In this document: positions 49,701-60,571 of the stretch, in pieces
Numbering within the stretch: position 1 is the first letter of the stretch
Layout: every line of letters begins with the position of its first letter
Origin: Trametopsis cervina
Taxonomy: Eukaryota; Basidiomycota; Agaricomycetes; Polyporales; Irpicaceae
Assembly (NCBI GenBank): GCA_022385755.1
Contig: MU278353.1
Span: 953,000-1,016,999, forward strand
Direction: 5' to 3'
Length of the DNA: 64,000 bases
Notes under the pieces: generated by a model
Told to the model about the DNA's origin: nothing
What the model saw: the letters and a program-made list of their open reading frames with translations, nothing else
The model's database searches: none
Made by a program: the position numbers and the translations under genes

Positions 49701-50540
49701 CATTGTCTTCGGGCATGTCTTCCAGGACGTCGATTGGCTCCAGCCGCTCTTCCTCTACTTCAAGCACTTCTACAATCGTATTCGCGCTCTGCATGGCATC
49801 ACCGGTATGATGCGGTGACGTTGGATCGAGAGCATCCTCGGCTTGCGTGTACTGTAGGGTATGGATGTCCCATAAATAGTCGCATCCGTGGCGCAAGCAT
49901 TCCTACGTACCTGCAGGCCGGTCTGCAATTCTGTAGCGGCACGAGTAGGGCATAGGTTCCCCCCATGTCCACAATGCAAGTTCATGCCGGTTTGTGGAAG
50001 CGACCAGGGGGTGTAATATCCATCACTGTGCCACCGGCTCACACGATGCCACGGAATCAAAGCATGCGCTTTGTGTAGGCAGGGCAAACAGTGTATAGGA
50101 GTGCCTAGGCAGTCGTCGCAGCGCCAGTCGGCCACATTGCCACAGTAACATTCTCGGCCGGCCGATGTGGGCACCTCACCGGCCAATATTGCCTCCTCAA
50201 AGGCAAATCGGTAGTTTTCCAGCCACTGCCGCATAAAGTAATTCTGGGACTGGTATATGGGGTAAGTATACACTCCACAATATCTGTCCACAGGTTCGCT
50301 CACTCGAGAACTGTCAACGTTGGGAGGTGGGATATCTTGTTCGATTGAAGGCGGGTCATCGGCCGCACTCCTTCCACCATGAATGTCATCGGGAGCACGT
50401 TCAACGACCTCCGGCCGGCTCGGAACAAATTCAACTCGGTCTAAGACTTCAATACTGCCCTGGCCATGTCTCATCGGCTTTCTAACCGGCGCATAGACAT
50501 GGATTTTACTGCGAATCTTCCGTGTAGTTGACCGAGCCAT
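46743..50540 (-). CDS. KDZ-family transposase with CxC2-type cysteine cluster
   Basis: Transposase of the Kyakuja-Dileera-Zisupton superfamily (RNase-H-fold). After a basic N-terminus (MARSTTRKIRSKIHVYAPVR) comes a CxC2-like Cys cluster: ECYCGNVADWRCDDC, HCLPCLHKAH, WHRVSRWHSDGYYTPWSL and HCGHGGNLC (50150-49950). The KDZ block follows: YCQCSAATERYRQLLDLRLY, RPATVFTFAVLDNFILYN, FCPACPQPNINLP. Likely catalytic acidic positions are in VMDGNFAAEH (about 49065), YYDVVCQW (about 48605) and DGEIIETLWA (about 48415). HSVVNFTRGEK and MDYSYVNSLERL join cleanly across an intron. The C-terminus (VVWLRAKARRDRWKEEAILI, GYTAYALRQAYVWQRL) matches the family's usual end. No frameshift or stop is evident, so it is probably active. 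The TET stop codon is 94 bp upstream of its start. Confidence 0.9.
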
Positions 50541-50634
50541 GTTGTGGAGAGTGGAACAATGAGGGAATGATATCGTTATCCATTTGTCATTTACATGTAT
50601 AAGCCATTGGGTGATCGCTTTAGCTCACGAAACT

Positions 50635-51987
50635 CTACTCGGCCGATGTCCCACGTGTTTCTCCCATACCCAGCCAATCGCTCACGTCATCTGCAATATT
50701 CTTCATGTGCACTAATGACGAACATGCCACGTTTGTAGCCTCCATCAGCTCTTGCCGCATGAAGCTCACAAGCGCAACACGCTCCCCATCCTCAACCTCG
50801 GCTCCATGTCGAAGTAAGCCACCCGCGAGACTGATTATGGTTCCGGACTTGTAGCGCAGGCGGATACCTAGCTCTTCAATCATGAAGTCTCCATCTCCAT
50901 ATTTTCCACATGTGGCAAGCACATCGTACATGCCGGTGGAGGTCTTACGATCACGGTGAAGGGGTGTTTGCCGGTTAGAAATGATGGCAAGACCATGGCT
51001 TGGATACGCCCAAGGGTTCAGGGTCTCGTTAAAGCGTGTATCGGCAGAAAGAATGCCCTCGCAGCTTTTTTGCTGTTTGACCTGCAGCGGAAAGCAAAGA
51101 GCTGCGATAAAGCTAAAGACATCCTGGAACGGCACCATCGTCTCCAGCCAGGCACCAAAGTGCGGTGACGCATGAAAATCACGCCAGGCGGCTCCCAGAA
51201 CAGGTGGGTATTTCGGTTGCTGTTGATCACGATACGGTTAGTGTGAGGCGGTCTGGGCATGTATGCAACTTACCGGCTTCCCAGCCTCATGCCATACCGG
51301 CGCAAACGTGATAATCCCCGGAGGAATCTCGCAATCTTCTGCCTTGCGGAAGTATTGCAAATCTCCTCGCCAAGTCACACCGGCTGTCCGGGATGGATCT
51401 TGGGGCTTACATTTCGACTTTGTAAGCTCCTTTGTCAATACCTTTGTAGCCACAAGTGCTGCGTCCTAGACAATTGTGAGATTGAAAGCAGTGATGTGAC
51501 GTGCTGCGCACCAACCTGTGCCGAGGTATCAAGAACTTCAGGAAAGTACCAGCAAAGGATTCGGTCCTGCTTATCCGTGATGACGCATGGGAAGTCGATC
51601 ACATCTGTAATCGCTGCACAGTCTTTCACCCGGATCTTTTCACGGAGCTCGGGATTGTTCTCCGCTGTTTTGCCGTTCTCTATGTCAGAGGCATATGCAA
51701 CTGCATCGAGATGTTGATATTTGACTACTTATGGTAAGCCTCGCTTTTGAAACATCAGAAAGGAACTCACTAGCATTGCCTACCGCCACAACGTGCATCT
51801 GACAGATCCGCTCGAGTCTACCGACTCGGTCCGACGACATTGTATCCATCACGCTCCCCGGGCGCTCAGGATAAGGGTGCTGAGCATGTTCCAGCCTATT
51901 CACGTATTCCGCCGCATGGAATTTGAAGAGGTATGCCATTAGCTCCTGAACTTCCACGTTCCACTTTGCCATGAGTTCTACAGACAT
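50635..51987 (-). CDS. TET/JBP-family 2-oxoglutarate/Fe(II) dioxygenase
   Basis: Probable 5-methylcytosine oxidase. The core is intact in the last exon: PLHRDRKTSTGMYDVLAT with the HxD iron ligands (about 50950), then FMIEELGIRLRYKSGTIISL. The distal iron His is in GGLLRHGAEV (about 50810), and the likely 2-oxoglutarate-binding Arg is in GERVALVSFMRQ (about 50770). Upstream exons give MSVELMAKWNVEVQELMAYL, IRVKDCAAITDVIDFPCVIT, YFPEVLDTSAQ and VTWRGDLQYFRKAEDCEIPP, followed by an exon with the HLFWEPPGVI region near 51200. Fungal TET/JBP proteins oxidise 5mC to 5hmC and further; a Coprinopsis member is biochemically active. It is on the same strand as the transposase and close to it, as expected for KDZ-linked TETs. 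Confidence 0.88.
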
Positions 51988-52599
51988 TATCGTCGCTGGT
52001 ACAGAAAAGGAGTGAGTGGTGGTGGTGTTGAACTAAGTGAGTACCGGCACGTTATCTGATGCAATCTGCAGTACTCGTGTTGTGGCAGTGGTTATCAGGC
52101 TACCATGTGGCCTATAACACATTTCAAATCCATCGCCGATCGACGTTATTTACAGAGCGAGCAGAGTCTGATGGAAGGTCGGCCGAACAATTACTGTGCT
52201 ATCGGCCAGGCACCGGAGGGAATCTTGTCGGCCACGTTTATCTGAGATCTAGATTATGGTTTGCATGCTAATCGAATGACGATCTTACGATTCAATCTTA
52301 ACTTCTCTGTCTTCGTACTGTGTATACGCAGGCCACAGCGCATAGTAGGTCAAGGGTAGAACAGAACGACACTGGAATTCAACTAGGGCAGGTTATTTGG
52401 CAGGTTGACGAAAGTGGTGGATTCGGCCGACCGATAAGAACAGTCATATTAACATTTTGAAAGTGATCGAAACTAGTGCTGCATGCATGCATCCAGCAGT
52501 GTCGCACAAACTACATCGAGGCTTCGGATGAAGCACGAAGATGAACCGACCAGAACAAAAGTCGTCCGCCTACCTTGTTGTACAGTCTCACAACTTACC
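51988..52599. promoter_or_regulatory. Divergent TET/cargo-1 intergenic region with CGGCC motifs
   Basis: 612 bp between the two start codons. GTCGGCCGAAC (about 52177), ATCGGCCAGG (52200), GTCGGCCACG (52228) and TTCGGCCGACCG (52422) resemble motifs of the terminal arrays. Possible transposase or regulator sites; no gene seen. Confidence 0.45.
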
Positions 52600-55370
52600 A
52601 TGCCTCAAGGAAGAACTCTGCCCTCTTTTGAACTGTATAGCGATGCGCAGAAAGCAGTTATTGCACGGATCGGCCCGCTTTTTCGCAATGCAGCCGATCG
52701 ACATGCTCGTGCACAGTTGCGGCGTCAGGCAGGAGAGGAAGTTGCAGCTCTATGCCCGGATGGCTCTGCGTATTCCATCCATACGTGGGCGGAGGTATGT
52801 TGCACATCTTCTTGCGGCCGATTCAATATTGATGTAAGTACCAGAGTGCCTCTAACTATATGCAAAACCACTTCAAACCGCCTCCGAGCAGTCTGCCTCC
52901 AGCAAAGAAGTCTACACCCCGGCAGCGTGCACGAAAGTGGACGGATATGTGGGCGGAGGAACATGCACAGGAGCTTCACACTTATCTGCGAGAGAACGGA
53001 GCCGGCGATGGGCTGAAGGCCCGCAATCTAGCGATTAAAGAGCTAACCGAAGACGTAGCCGAAGACGCAAAGGCACGATATCGCGAGGCCGCCCGACAGC
53101 ATAAGGACGGAGAGGGGCTTACCGTCACACAGCAACATAAGTAAGTAGCATACAGCATTCATGCGAATACACACTCACTTTCATCCCACAGAAATCGGAA
53201 AGAACTATTGAAATATGCGAAGTCGGTTGCGACCGGCTTGAACACCAACTATGGTATCCCGTTCACATTGCTCCTGACCGGCTACAAGGATGTTGAGGGA
53301 GAGTGGAGTGTCACCGCGTAAGCATATCACATCTTGTGCGTGTGATATACTGATACGACTTTGATCAGCCTCGACAACAACGACGTTATAAATCCTAATG
53401 TCGCCACCATGGCCAACACAAACGGGAAGGCGTTCAACACGATTATTACCCTTTGGCAGAAATATATACAAGACGTAACCGGTAATGTCCCCTTTCATTG
53501 TGAATAGGTTATACAACTGACCGATTAGCAGATGCACTGGAGGCCGATAAGGAAGAGTCAACAGCCGGTGACAGCAGCGCTGTGAAGATCGCAGGTACCG
53601 CCGGCCGAGACATTCCCATGCTACCGCTGGACAACGCAGGACATTGCATCATCCCATCCGATGATGATTTGAATCTGCTCTCCGCGAAGGATCTCAGCCG
53701 GGCTGTTCGCGAAGTGTGCACAGCCGAGTATGGTATGTCGGTCGGCTAAGCTGCATCTGCCCGGTACTTACCTTTGTGAGGACAGTCCTTGCAACGGGGC
53801 TCGCCTCCGCAACCATGCCTTGGGTGGACATACGCTCACACCCCGAACAGTACTTTGATGTTGGCCGTATGTGGTTGGAAGACGTTCAAGTTGAAGATCC
53901 ATCCCATCTTCGCCGCCGATCACTCCTTTCCCTGCTTCGCCAATATCGTGCCCGCGACGACCGATTTCTGCGGTTTACTGGGGTGCAGAGAGATGGAGAG
54001 CTAGTCTATACCGGTCTATATCCGGCACACACCGATGACACCCCTAGCGAAGATGAACAAGTTCCCCCGGCGACCCAACCTCCCAAGTCGAATCGGCCGA
54101 ATCAAAGCAAGACATCGGTCCGTGGGAGAAGAGCTAAGGGAAAGGGGAAAGCTCGTCAACTGCCTTCCTCAGAGCCGGATGCGGTGTCTACCGACGACGA
54201 TGAGGGTAGCGTCACCGAGGTGTTGGGTGGCCATGTGCAAAACGCAGCCGATCTCGTTAAACGCTCCTCTACACGTACTCATCCCAGACCGCGTATTGTT
54301 ACCCGGCAACCTGTAGCGCAACTGGTAGTTGTTCCCCATGGTGAAGGTCTACTTACATTGTCGGACTACGCCGAGCAGCCCCCAGATGAATTTCGAGAAC
54401 GTCCAGACCAGCATATCAGTTACGTGAAGGCGTTGGCACCGGGCGATGTTCGGCTACACGCTGCAGCCGACCGCACATTTGGTTTCAGGAGCAGTCCGCT
54501 TGAACAGATCCAATACGTCCCACTCAAAATGATGCCGTGGGCAACCTGGTACTACCCTTCGGTTACCCTCCCCAGCCCTCGCATCTTTGACTACGCCCTA
54601 CTGTGGCCCTGGATCAGCCAACGCGAATACATCACCGGGGATCTGTTCTACAACAAGGCCGGGCAGCTCGAACAACTCACTCTCGGGTTCGCTATGTTGC
54701 TGCGGGAGCTCCTTTCTACCACGTTTGATCGTCTCAGTCCCAGCGACGAGGTGATTGAACGTGAGTCCATTCTTACTGGTGAAATGACAATCAATTCGGC
54801 CGTCGACATCATTCATTCCGCTCTTGACTTCATACTCATGGTTCTACCCCCGCCGTCAAATATCCCAGTGGGAGAAACGCCTCAACCGTCGCAACCGGTA
54901 TCAGAGCCTTCCTTCTATGCTATGGCAGACACAGACCTCAGTGTCTTATTGCCAGAGCTTTACCTCACGCACGTGGAGACCGCCCTTCCCGGACTACCGA
55001 GCCCGGCTCATATCACCGAGGCTGGAAATACAGATCGGGAGCCGGAGACAGAAGACATGGCTGAGCTGGCCGACCTCGAGGAGGGAAGCACTGAGGAGTC
55101 AGGAACGTCGGATGCACTGTTACGGAAAAGGAAACGGGCTGCCACTGGGCCTTCAACAGCGTAAGTCAACATGTCACGCTGGTATAATCCACTCTAATCC
55201 TGTGTAGCAGACAAGGTGCCACATCACACACCTCTACAGAGCTCCCGATGGCTACTGTCAAGCCTCCGTCGAAAGTCGCCAAAGGTCACGAGTTCACCGA
55301 GCTCAAGACTCGCAGCGGTCGGCAGGTTACCGTTTCTGAGCGGGCGCGGGGCAGCTTAGTTCTCAAGTAG
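52600..55370 (+). CDS. Transposon cargo gene 1, unknown (HMG-like segment)
   Basis: Large protein not recognised by name. It starts MPQGRTLPSFELYSDAQKAV, with an intron at about 52796-52852 joining TWAE to SASNYMQNHFKP. A basic-helical segment follows (TPRQRARKWTDMWAEEHAQE through EDAKARYREAARQH). Its spacing of aromatic residues and its ending resemble an HMG-box, but this is tentative. Next come KYAKSVATGLNTNYGIPFTL and a long exon (53800-55160). That exon has an acidic/basic disordered middle (RGRRAKGKGKARQ) and an ordered C-terminal part (YVPLKMMPWATWYYPSVTLP, WPWISQREYITGDLFYNKAG). The end is SERARGSLVLK-stop. Convergent with cargo gene 2, 58 bp apart. Probably nuclear; role unknown. Confidence 0.68.
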
Positions 55371-55428
55371 GCCGTACATACATATGTAAATTGTTCTGAC
55401 TGTTAAATGTTACTTGGATTGGACGTGG

Positions 55429-57039
55429 TTATTCCCTCTCGTCGGAATCTGACCCTGCCTCTTCAATTCCTGCAAACGAAACAACACGGCTACTACGACT
55501 TCGGGAGGACACTTTGACATCGGTCAGCGTACAATGCGCCCAATGGAAGTAGTGCATGACTTACTCCGGCTTGATGCTTCTGAACGAGGACTGTTCAGAA
55601 GCTGCACCGGTGGATCACCAAATGCAGACAGCTGACCAAGACCGGTCGACTCATTCCTTGCTGACTTAGTGGTGTCAGTGTCTCTGTTGCGACGACCGAG
55701 GCGAGATCGGTCAGCTGGGGTAGGTTGCAGGGGTACAGAATCGGCGCTCAGCAGGTCGTTTGAGGCCGGAAATGGGGGAGATTCTACCATAGCGTTCAGT
55801 ATCAATCTGTCACAGATAGCCGTGCTGGCTCACCTTGGCCAGATGGTTCTGTAACAGCGTCACTTGCCTTGTTCACAGGTGTGTCACCGAAGGCAGGAAG
55901 GCGAGCAAGAGCAGAGACGTCTTTACCGGCATCACCGGCAGTACGTCCATGCGTACCAAATGCGTCTTCAGAATTGTCATCGGGGACAGATGACCCTTCT
56001 CTGCCATGCGACGAACCCTCTCTGCTGAAGCCGGGTAGGATCTGCGAAGGTCGTGCATTTATTGCTACCGTGTGGCCTTCATTCGCTAATCCTGGGTTCA
56101 GCTCAAGTTGAAGTGCACCCACAGCAGTGCTCTCGGTAGATATGGTGAGATCGGCCGCCTCGCCCTCACTACCTTCGTCTTCAAATGCTGGAAGCTCCAC
56201 CTCCCACACACCTGTGCCATCACTACTCTCAGCATCGGACTCGAATGGGGAGTTTGAAACCGTGTGTAGGCTAGCCGATGTAACCTTTCTTGATGGATTC
56301 CTCTCCGCACCGGTTGATTTATTCCGACTAGTTGTAGTATCAGTCAAAAAAGCAGGCACCGGCTTTGCCATATTCCACTGGCTGTCGTCCTCATCCGAAC
56401 TCTCAGACCGGTCTGCTGATGACAGGGTGGGCGCACCGAATTCGCGTAATGGAGAAAGCACTGAGGGCGCCTGTTCTGCCCTTTGTTGTTGGTGTGCACG
56501 TGGTTCCTCCAAGCTGAAGGTAAACTCAAACGAGTTGGAGCGTCCGAATCGAAGGGGTTCTGCATGAACTGGCGATGGGGAATGTGCAGGGTGAGTTGAT
56601 GATTCCATACCCATAGGCGATGTGCCGGTGAGTACAGCGGCCTCCTGTTCAACTGCAGAGTCTGCTGGTGTGCTTGAGCCTTCAAATGCAGGAAGGATAG
56701 AGCGGCCGAAGACGATTTCTCCTGGGTGATCTTCATCATCGGCCATCTCTGAGTCTGATGAGTCGCTATCGGTGGTGTGGTTTGAGCTCTGGACAATATC
56801 AGCGGCACTGCGGTCTGCGTGGAAAGTCAGTTAAAGCGGCAGATGAAAGATTGGGATGCATGTACTTACCTCTTGTTATCCAGAAGGTTTCGCCATCGGC
56901 GAGTAGCCCATATTGTGTTTCCTCACGGCCGGTCACATCATACACTCGGCCGAACCTCTGCGTACGTGATGTGTCTAGATGTTATATTTGAGAACTCCTC
57001 GTACTCATTACAGGTGGAAAGGCACTTACCGCGCTGCAT
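55429..57039 (-). CDS. Transposon cargo gene 2, disordered with repeated PAF motifs
   Basis: Unknown protein. The first exon (57039 to about 57030) holds MQR only. The second gives SRTQRFGRVYDVTGREETQY, then GLLADGETFWITR, a compact beta-type segment. The large exon (56746-55830) and the last exons are Ser/Glu-rich and probably disordered. A short hydrophobic motif recurs in them: ILPAFEG, PVPAFLTD, ELPAFEDE, RLPAFGDTP and QLSAFGDPP. The end is EEAGSDSDERE-stop. A repeated linear motif in a disordered chain suggests multivalent binding to one partner. It diverges from cargo gene 3 over 220 bp. Not seen in a named family. Confidence 0.62.
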
Positions 57040-57259
57040 GTTTGCAATAGTGAGAACTAGAATATCTGTCTAAGTTATAGGCGCCTTGCGGATAGCCTAC
57101 ACGATCACGTGATGTACTCGGCCGGTCTCGTCGGACGCGGCGATCTTGCCATGCTGATCTACCAGCTGGCAGCTTCATCTTCTCCGTTGTTTCCTCTTCC
57201 ACTTCCATCACCACACACACCGTGCTCTTGCATTTGAATCCCTACCTCGTGTCCTCATC

Positions 57260-60200
57260 ATGTCCACCAACGCTCAACACCGTATGAACGTGGCCGTTTT
57301 CCGACTTCTTGCCGGGCTGGATGTTGTCAACAACGTCCCGCAGGAGAAAAGGAAGGAGTATTGGGATGAAATGGCTGTCGATGCTGTACGTATCTTTACA
57401 CTGTTTAATTTATATAACTAATGATTTGCAGGAGGTCGTGATACAAACATGGAACAGTAACCGGCAGGTAATTGTAAACTCGGTGGCGGCAAGCGCGGCC
57501 ATCGAAATGAGAGCAGCCGGGCTGAAGAAGAAGTTCCCGAAACTGCGTCGCATTACTGCGGACGATCCTCGAGTTAGGCAGTACAAGATGAAGCTAACGG
57601 ATGCACGGCCGGCTATCAATGAGGACACTCTGGATGCATCTGGCAGGGCGTGGTGGGAGGGTAGGCATTTATTCCGTTTTGTGCTGCTTTTTCTGATGTT
57701 TCTTTACAGATTATACCATTCATTCCACCGACGACGCATCAAAAGGAACTGCATCGCCAGAGTCGGCAGCCCCGGGTACACTACGTAGCGGCCGATTGCG
57801 CGACATGACCGCAGACGTTGGCAGGAGTCCAGACAATGGTCAAGACGAACACCACCCCGGCGAGACGAAGACGCTAGCTACCCGAGGTCGGCGACCGAAC
57901 GCAGCAGCCTTGGGCCGGTCACAAAGCCCTGACAAACTCCTTGAAGGTGGCAGCCAAGTCAGGAAAGGAAAACGGCCGGTTCAACGTCACACCTCCCCAG
58001 TGCCGGATGGTGAGGATGTAATGGACACAGGTGTGTACCTATGTCATGTATCTAGCGGTCTGACTAATACTTCAACAGACAACGGTCAAAGCAGCTCGCC
58101 AAGACCACTTGCCCGAGGTCGGCAGTCACGCACAGTGGCTATGACGCTGTCACCCAGTCCTGAACAACCTCGGAAAGGGCGCAGTTTGGTCAGGAAAGGG
58201 AAACAGCCTGCGCGGGGACGAGCAACATCCGTGCTCACCGGTGATGAGGCCATGGACACAGGTATGTATCACAACATGGACATAGCAGTTTGACTAACGC
58301 GTTGGCAGATACAACTCATAGGAGCCCGCCTCAACGACGAACTCGTAGTGCGTCCAGGGCTAAACGCCCTTTGCAGGCTGTTACAGAAGGTGAAGACGAA
58401 GGTATGGCTACAGGTGTGTGTCAATGCTGTCTATATCGAACTGTGAACTAACCGCAATGTAGATACAAGTCGTCGTAGTGTACCTGCACGCCGGAAACGT
58501 AGCCGGTCTGCATCTACTGTTGCAGCGGATGCTAGCGATGTAGAGGAGCAACCGGCCCTGAAGTCCGCCATGAAAAGGCCAAGAAAGCTTCCACGAGTTA
58601 TTCGACCCATTGTCCGACGTCAGAAGCAGCAGCGTGAAGTCAACAGGGGGAAAGGCAAGGCAAGAGCAGCGTCGGTGGTCTCTGCCGTGGAAACGGACGA
58701 CAATCCTGTCCAACAATCTCCATCGCAGCAGACGCATACCAATGTCGATGGAATGGATGGCCCGGCTCTTGATGTGGACGCGCTTGCCGAGGAAATGATA
58801 ACGGAGGAGGACTGGCACGTTGGACCGACTGCTTCGGTGAGTACAACACATGCATGCAGTATCCATACTGGAGTGCTAAGTTGAGCTATAGCGTCTTTGG
58901 TGCACCTCATGCAAGTCGACACGCGAGGAGGGCTTTCGCCACAAATGCAACGTCTATTTCAACCCGGGCGACACCACCTCCAGTGCACGATGCATTCGAT
59001 GCATAAGGCAGAAGCTACGGTGTGACCTTGCTCCACGATTCAGCAAGGGCACGAAGACTACCGTTGAGATTCTCAACGGAATGCTCTTGTTGCTGAAGGT
59101 TGCCGAGGAACGACATGCCGAAGACCTTCTCCTGCCTACGACATTTCAGGATGCTGCATTGATGGCCACCTCCAGCCATCCCGATCAAGGTACATCTGCA
59201 CCTCCGGAGGATCCGTTTGAGTTGACGGATGGCGAGGATGATCTGGAATGGTGGCATCGCACGAGAAAGTCCGCCTCCGGTAATTCGTCCTCAAAGGCAC
59301 GCCAACCGGCCGGTCACGGGCGTGGAAGGCCAAACACACGTGCGCACAAGACCGCAAAACCTCAACAGACCAAACAGGGCCATGCTGCATTGCCGTCAGC
59401 CCCTGTAGTGTACATGAGGAGTCGTACATCGCGTGGAAAACACGCCATTCCTTCAGACTTGGAGATTAGTAGTGGAGAGCTGGAAGCCGACCGTCCGCAG
59501 CCCAGTTCACGTCGTGTTCGCCGCATCAATGCACGTGAGCCCAACGACAGTAACTGGAAGATAGGTTCGCTTAGACTGATTCACCTGCGTTTTGATCTGC
59601 TAACCACTGCTTTTTAGTCGACTCCTCATCTGAGTTTGTGACTGGCCGATCAGATGGTAGGCCGAAGTGCTTTGCCCGAGCTGAATCACGGGCTGACTTA
59701 CTAATAGATTGGGTAGCAGGAAGGGTCTACCACTCGCAGGGATACTACAGCAACCTCCATGCACAGCAGATGCGCGAGAAGATGGACCCTGAGGACGAAT
59801 CGGACGAAGAGCCTGACAACGCTCCAGCAGACGACGCAAGTACTGGGCCGCAAGCGGAAGAAAACCACGCAACTTCAAGCTCGGATTCGCTCATGTTCAG
59901 CCGCCTCACGCTCTACAACGACGTTGAATGGGACCCTCCACTGGCATATGAAGATCCAATTTGGTATGATGTGATACCAGTAGACTCGTGGCATGCTGAA
60001 GCAATATTTGGGGATTTCAATGGCGAGCAGCCGCCTCCGGACGAGCAGATTCAAGTTGATGAGCCGGCATCATTCGCACCACCTGTGGCCCTTTCCGCTC
60101 CGGAAGCACTCGGCAATAATACAGGAATGCAGACAGAGGTACCGACGGTTGCATCCCAGTCTGCTGAGCAAACACCTTCCAGGATCATGCTCAATACAGG

Positions 60201-60363
60201 TACGGTTGTCATTCCTTGATATGTGAAAATTTAGATTGACGATTTTCAAATAGCTGTTCAAACTGAGCATTCCCACCAAATGGGTGAGGCGTCCATTCAG
60301 ACGGATGGCCCTAACCACAGTCGTGCTGGAGTGTCTTCAGTGCAATGGGGGTGGGCTCAGTAA
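57260..60363 (+). CDS. Transposon cargo gene 3, Cys-rich with repeated exons
   Basis: Unknown protein. It starts MSTNAQHRMNVAVFRLLAGL, with a helical N-terminal region (EVVIQTWNSNRQVIVNSVAA). Several similar exons (57700-58560) follow, each rich in Arg/Ser/Pro and ending in a GED/GDE-xMDT-like sequence before the intron. A cysteine cluster at about 58890-59030 reads LWCTSCKSTREEGFRHKC and ARCIRCIRQKLRCD. The second half has the C-x2-C-x6-C spacing of fungal zinc clusters, but the first half does not, so this is a variant zinc site. A helical segment (VEILNGMLLLLKVAEERH) comes next. The C-terminus carries three QT-D/E motifs and ends SSVQWGWAQ-stop. Likely nuclear and DNA- or chromatin-binding, by inference. 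Confidence 0.65.
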
Positions 60364-60571
60364 TGGATGGTTACATTGTACTCTGTACTTCTTTTATATC
60401 GCAGCCAATTTAATATTGATCGTATATTTATGCCTCATGCACAATGAAGTGTTGCAGAAGATTTGTGTGACTAACATACCCCAGTCTTCATCTCATAAGT
60501 TAAACAGCACTATGCCTACCTGGCCAATTAAGTATACTCATCATACAGCCTGTCATCAATATTGCGCTGTG

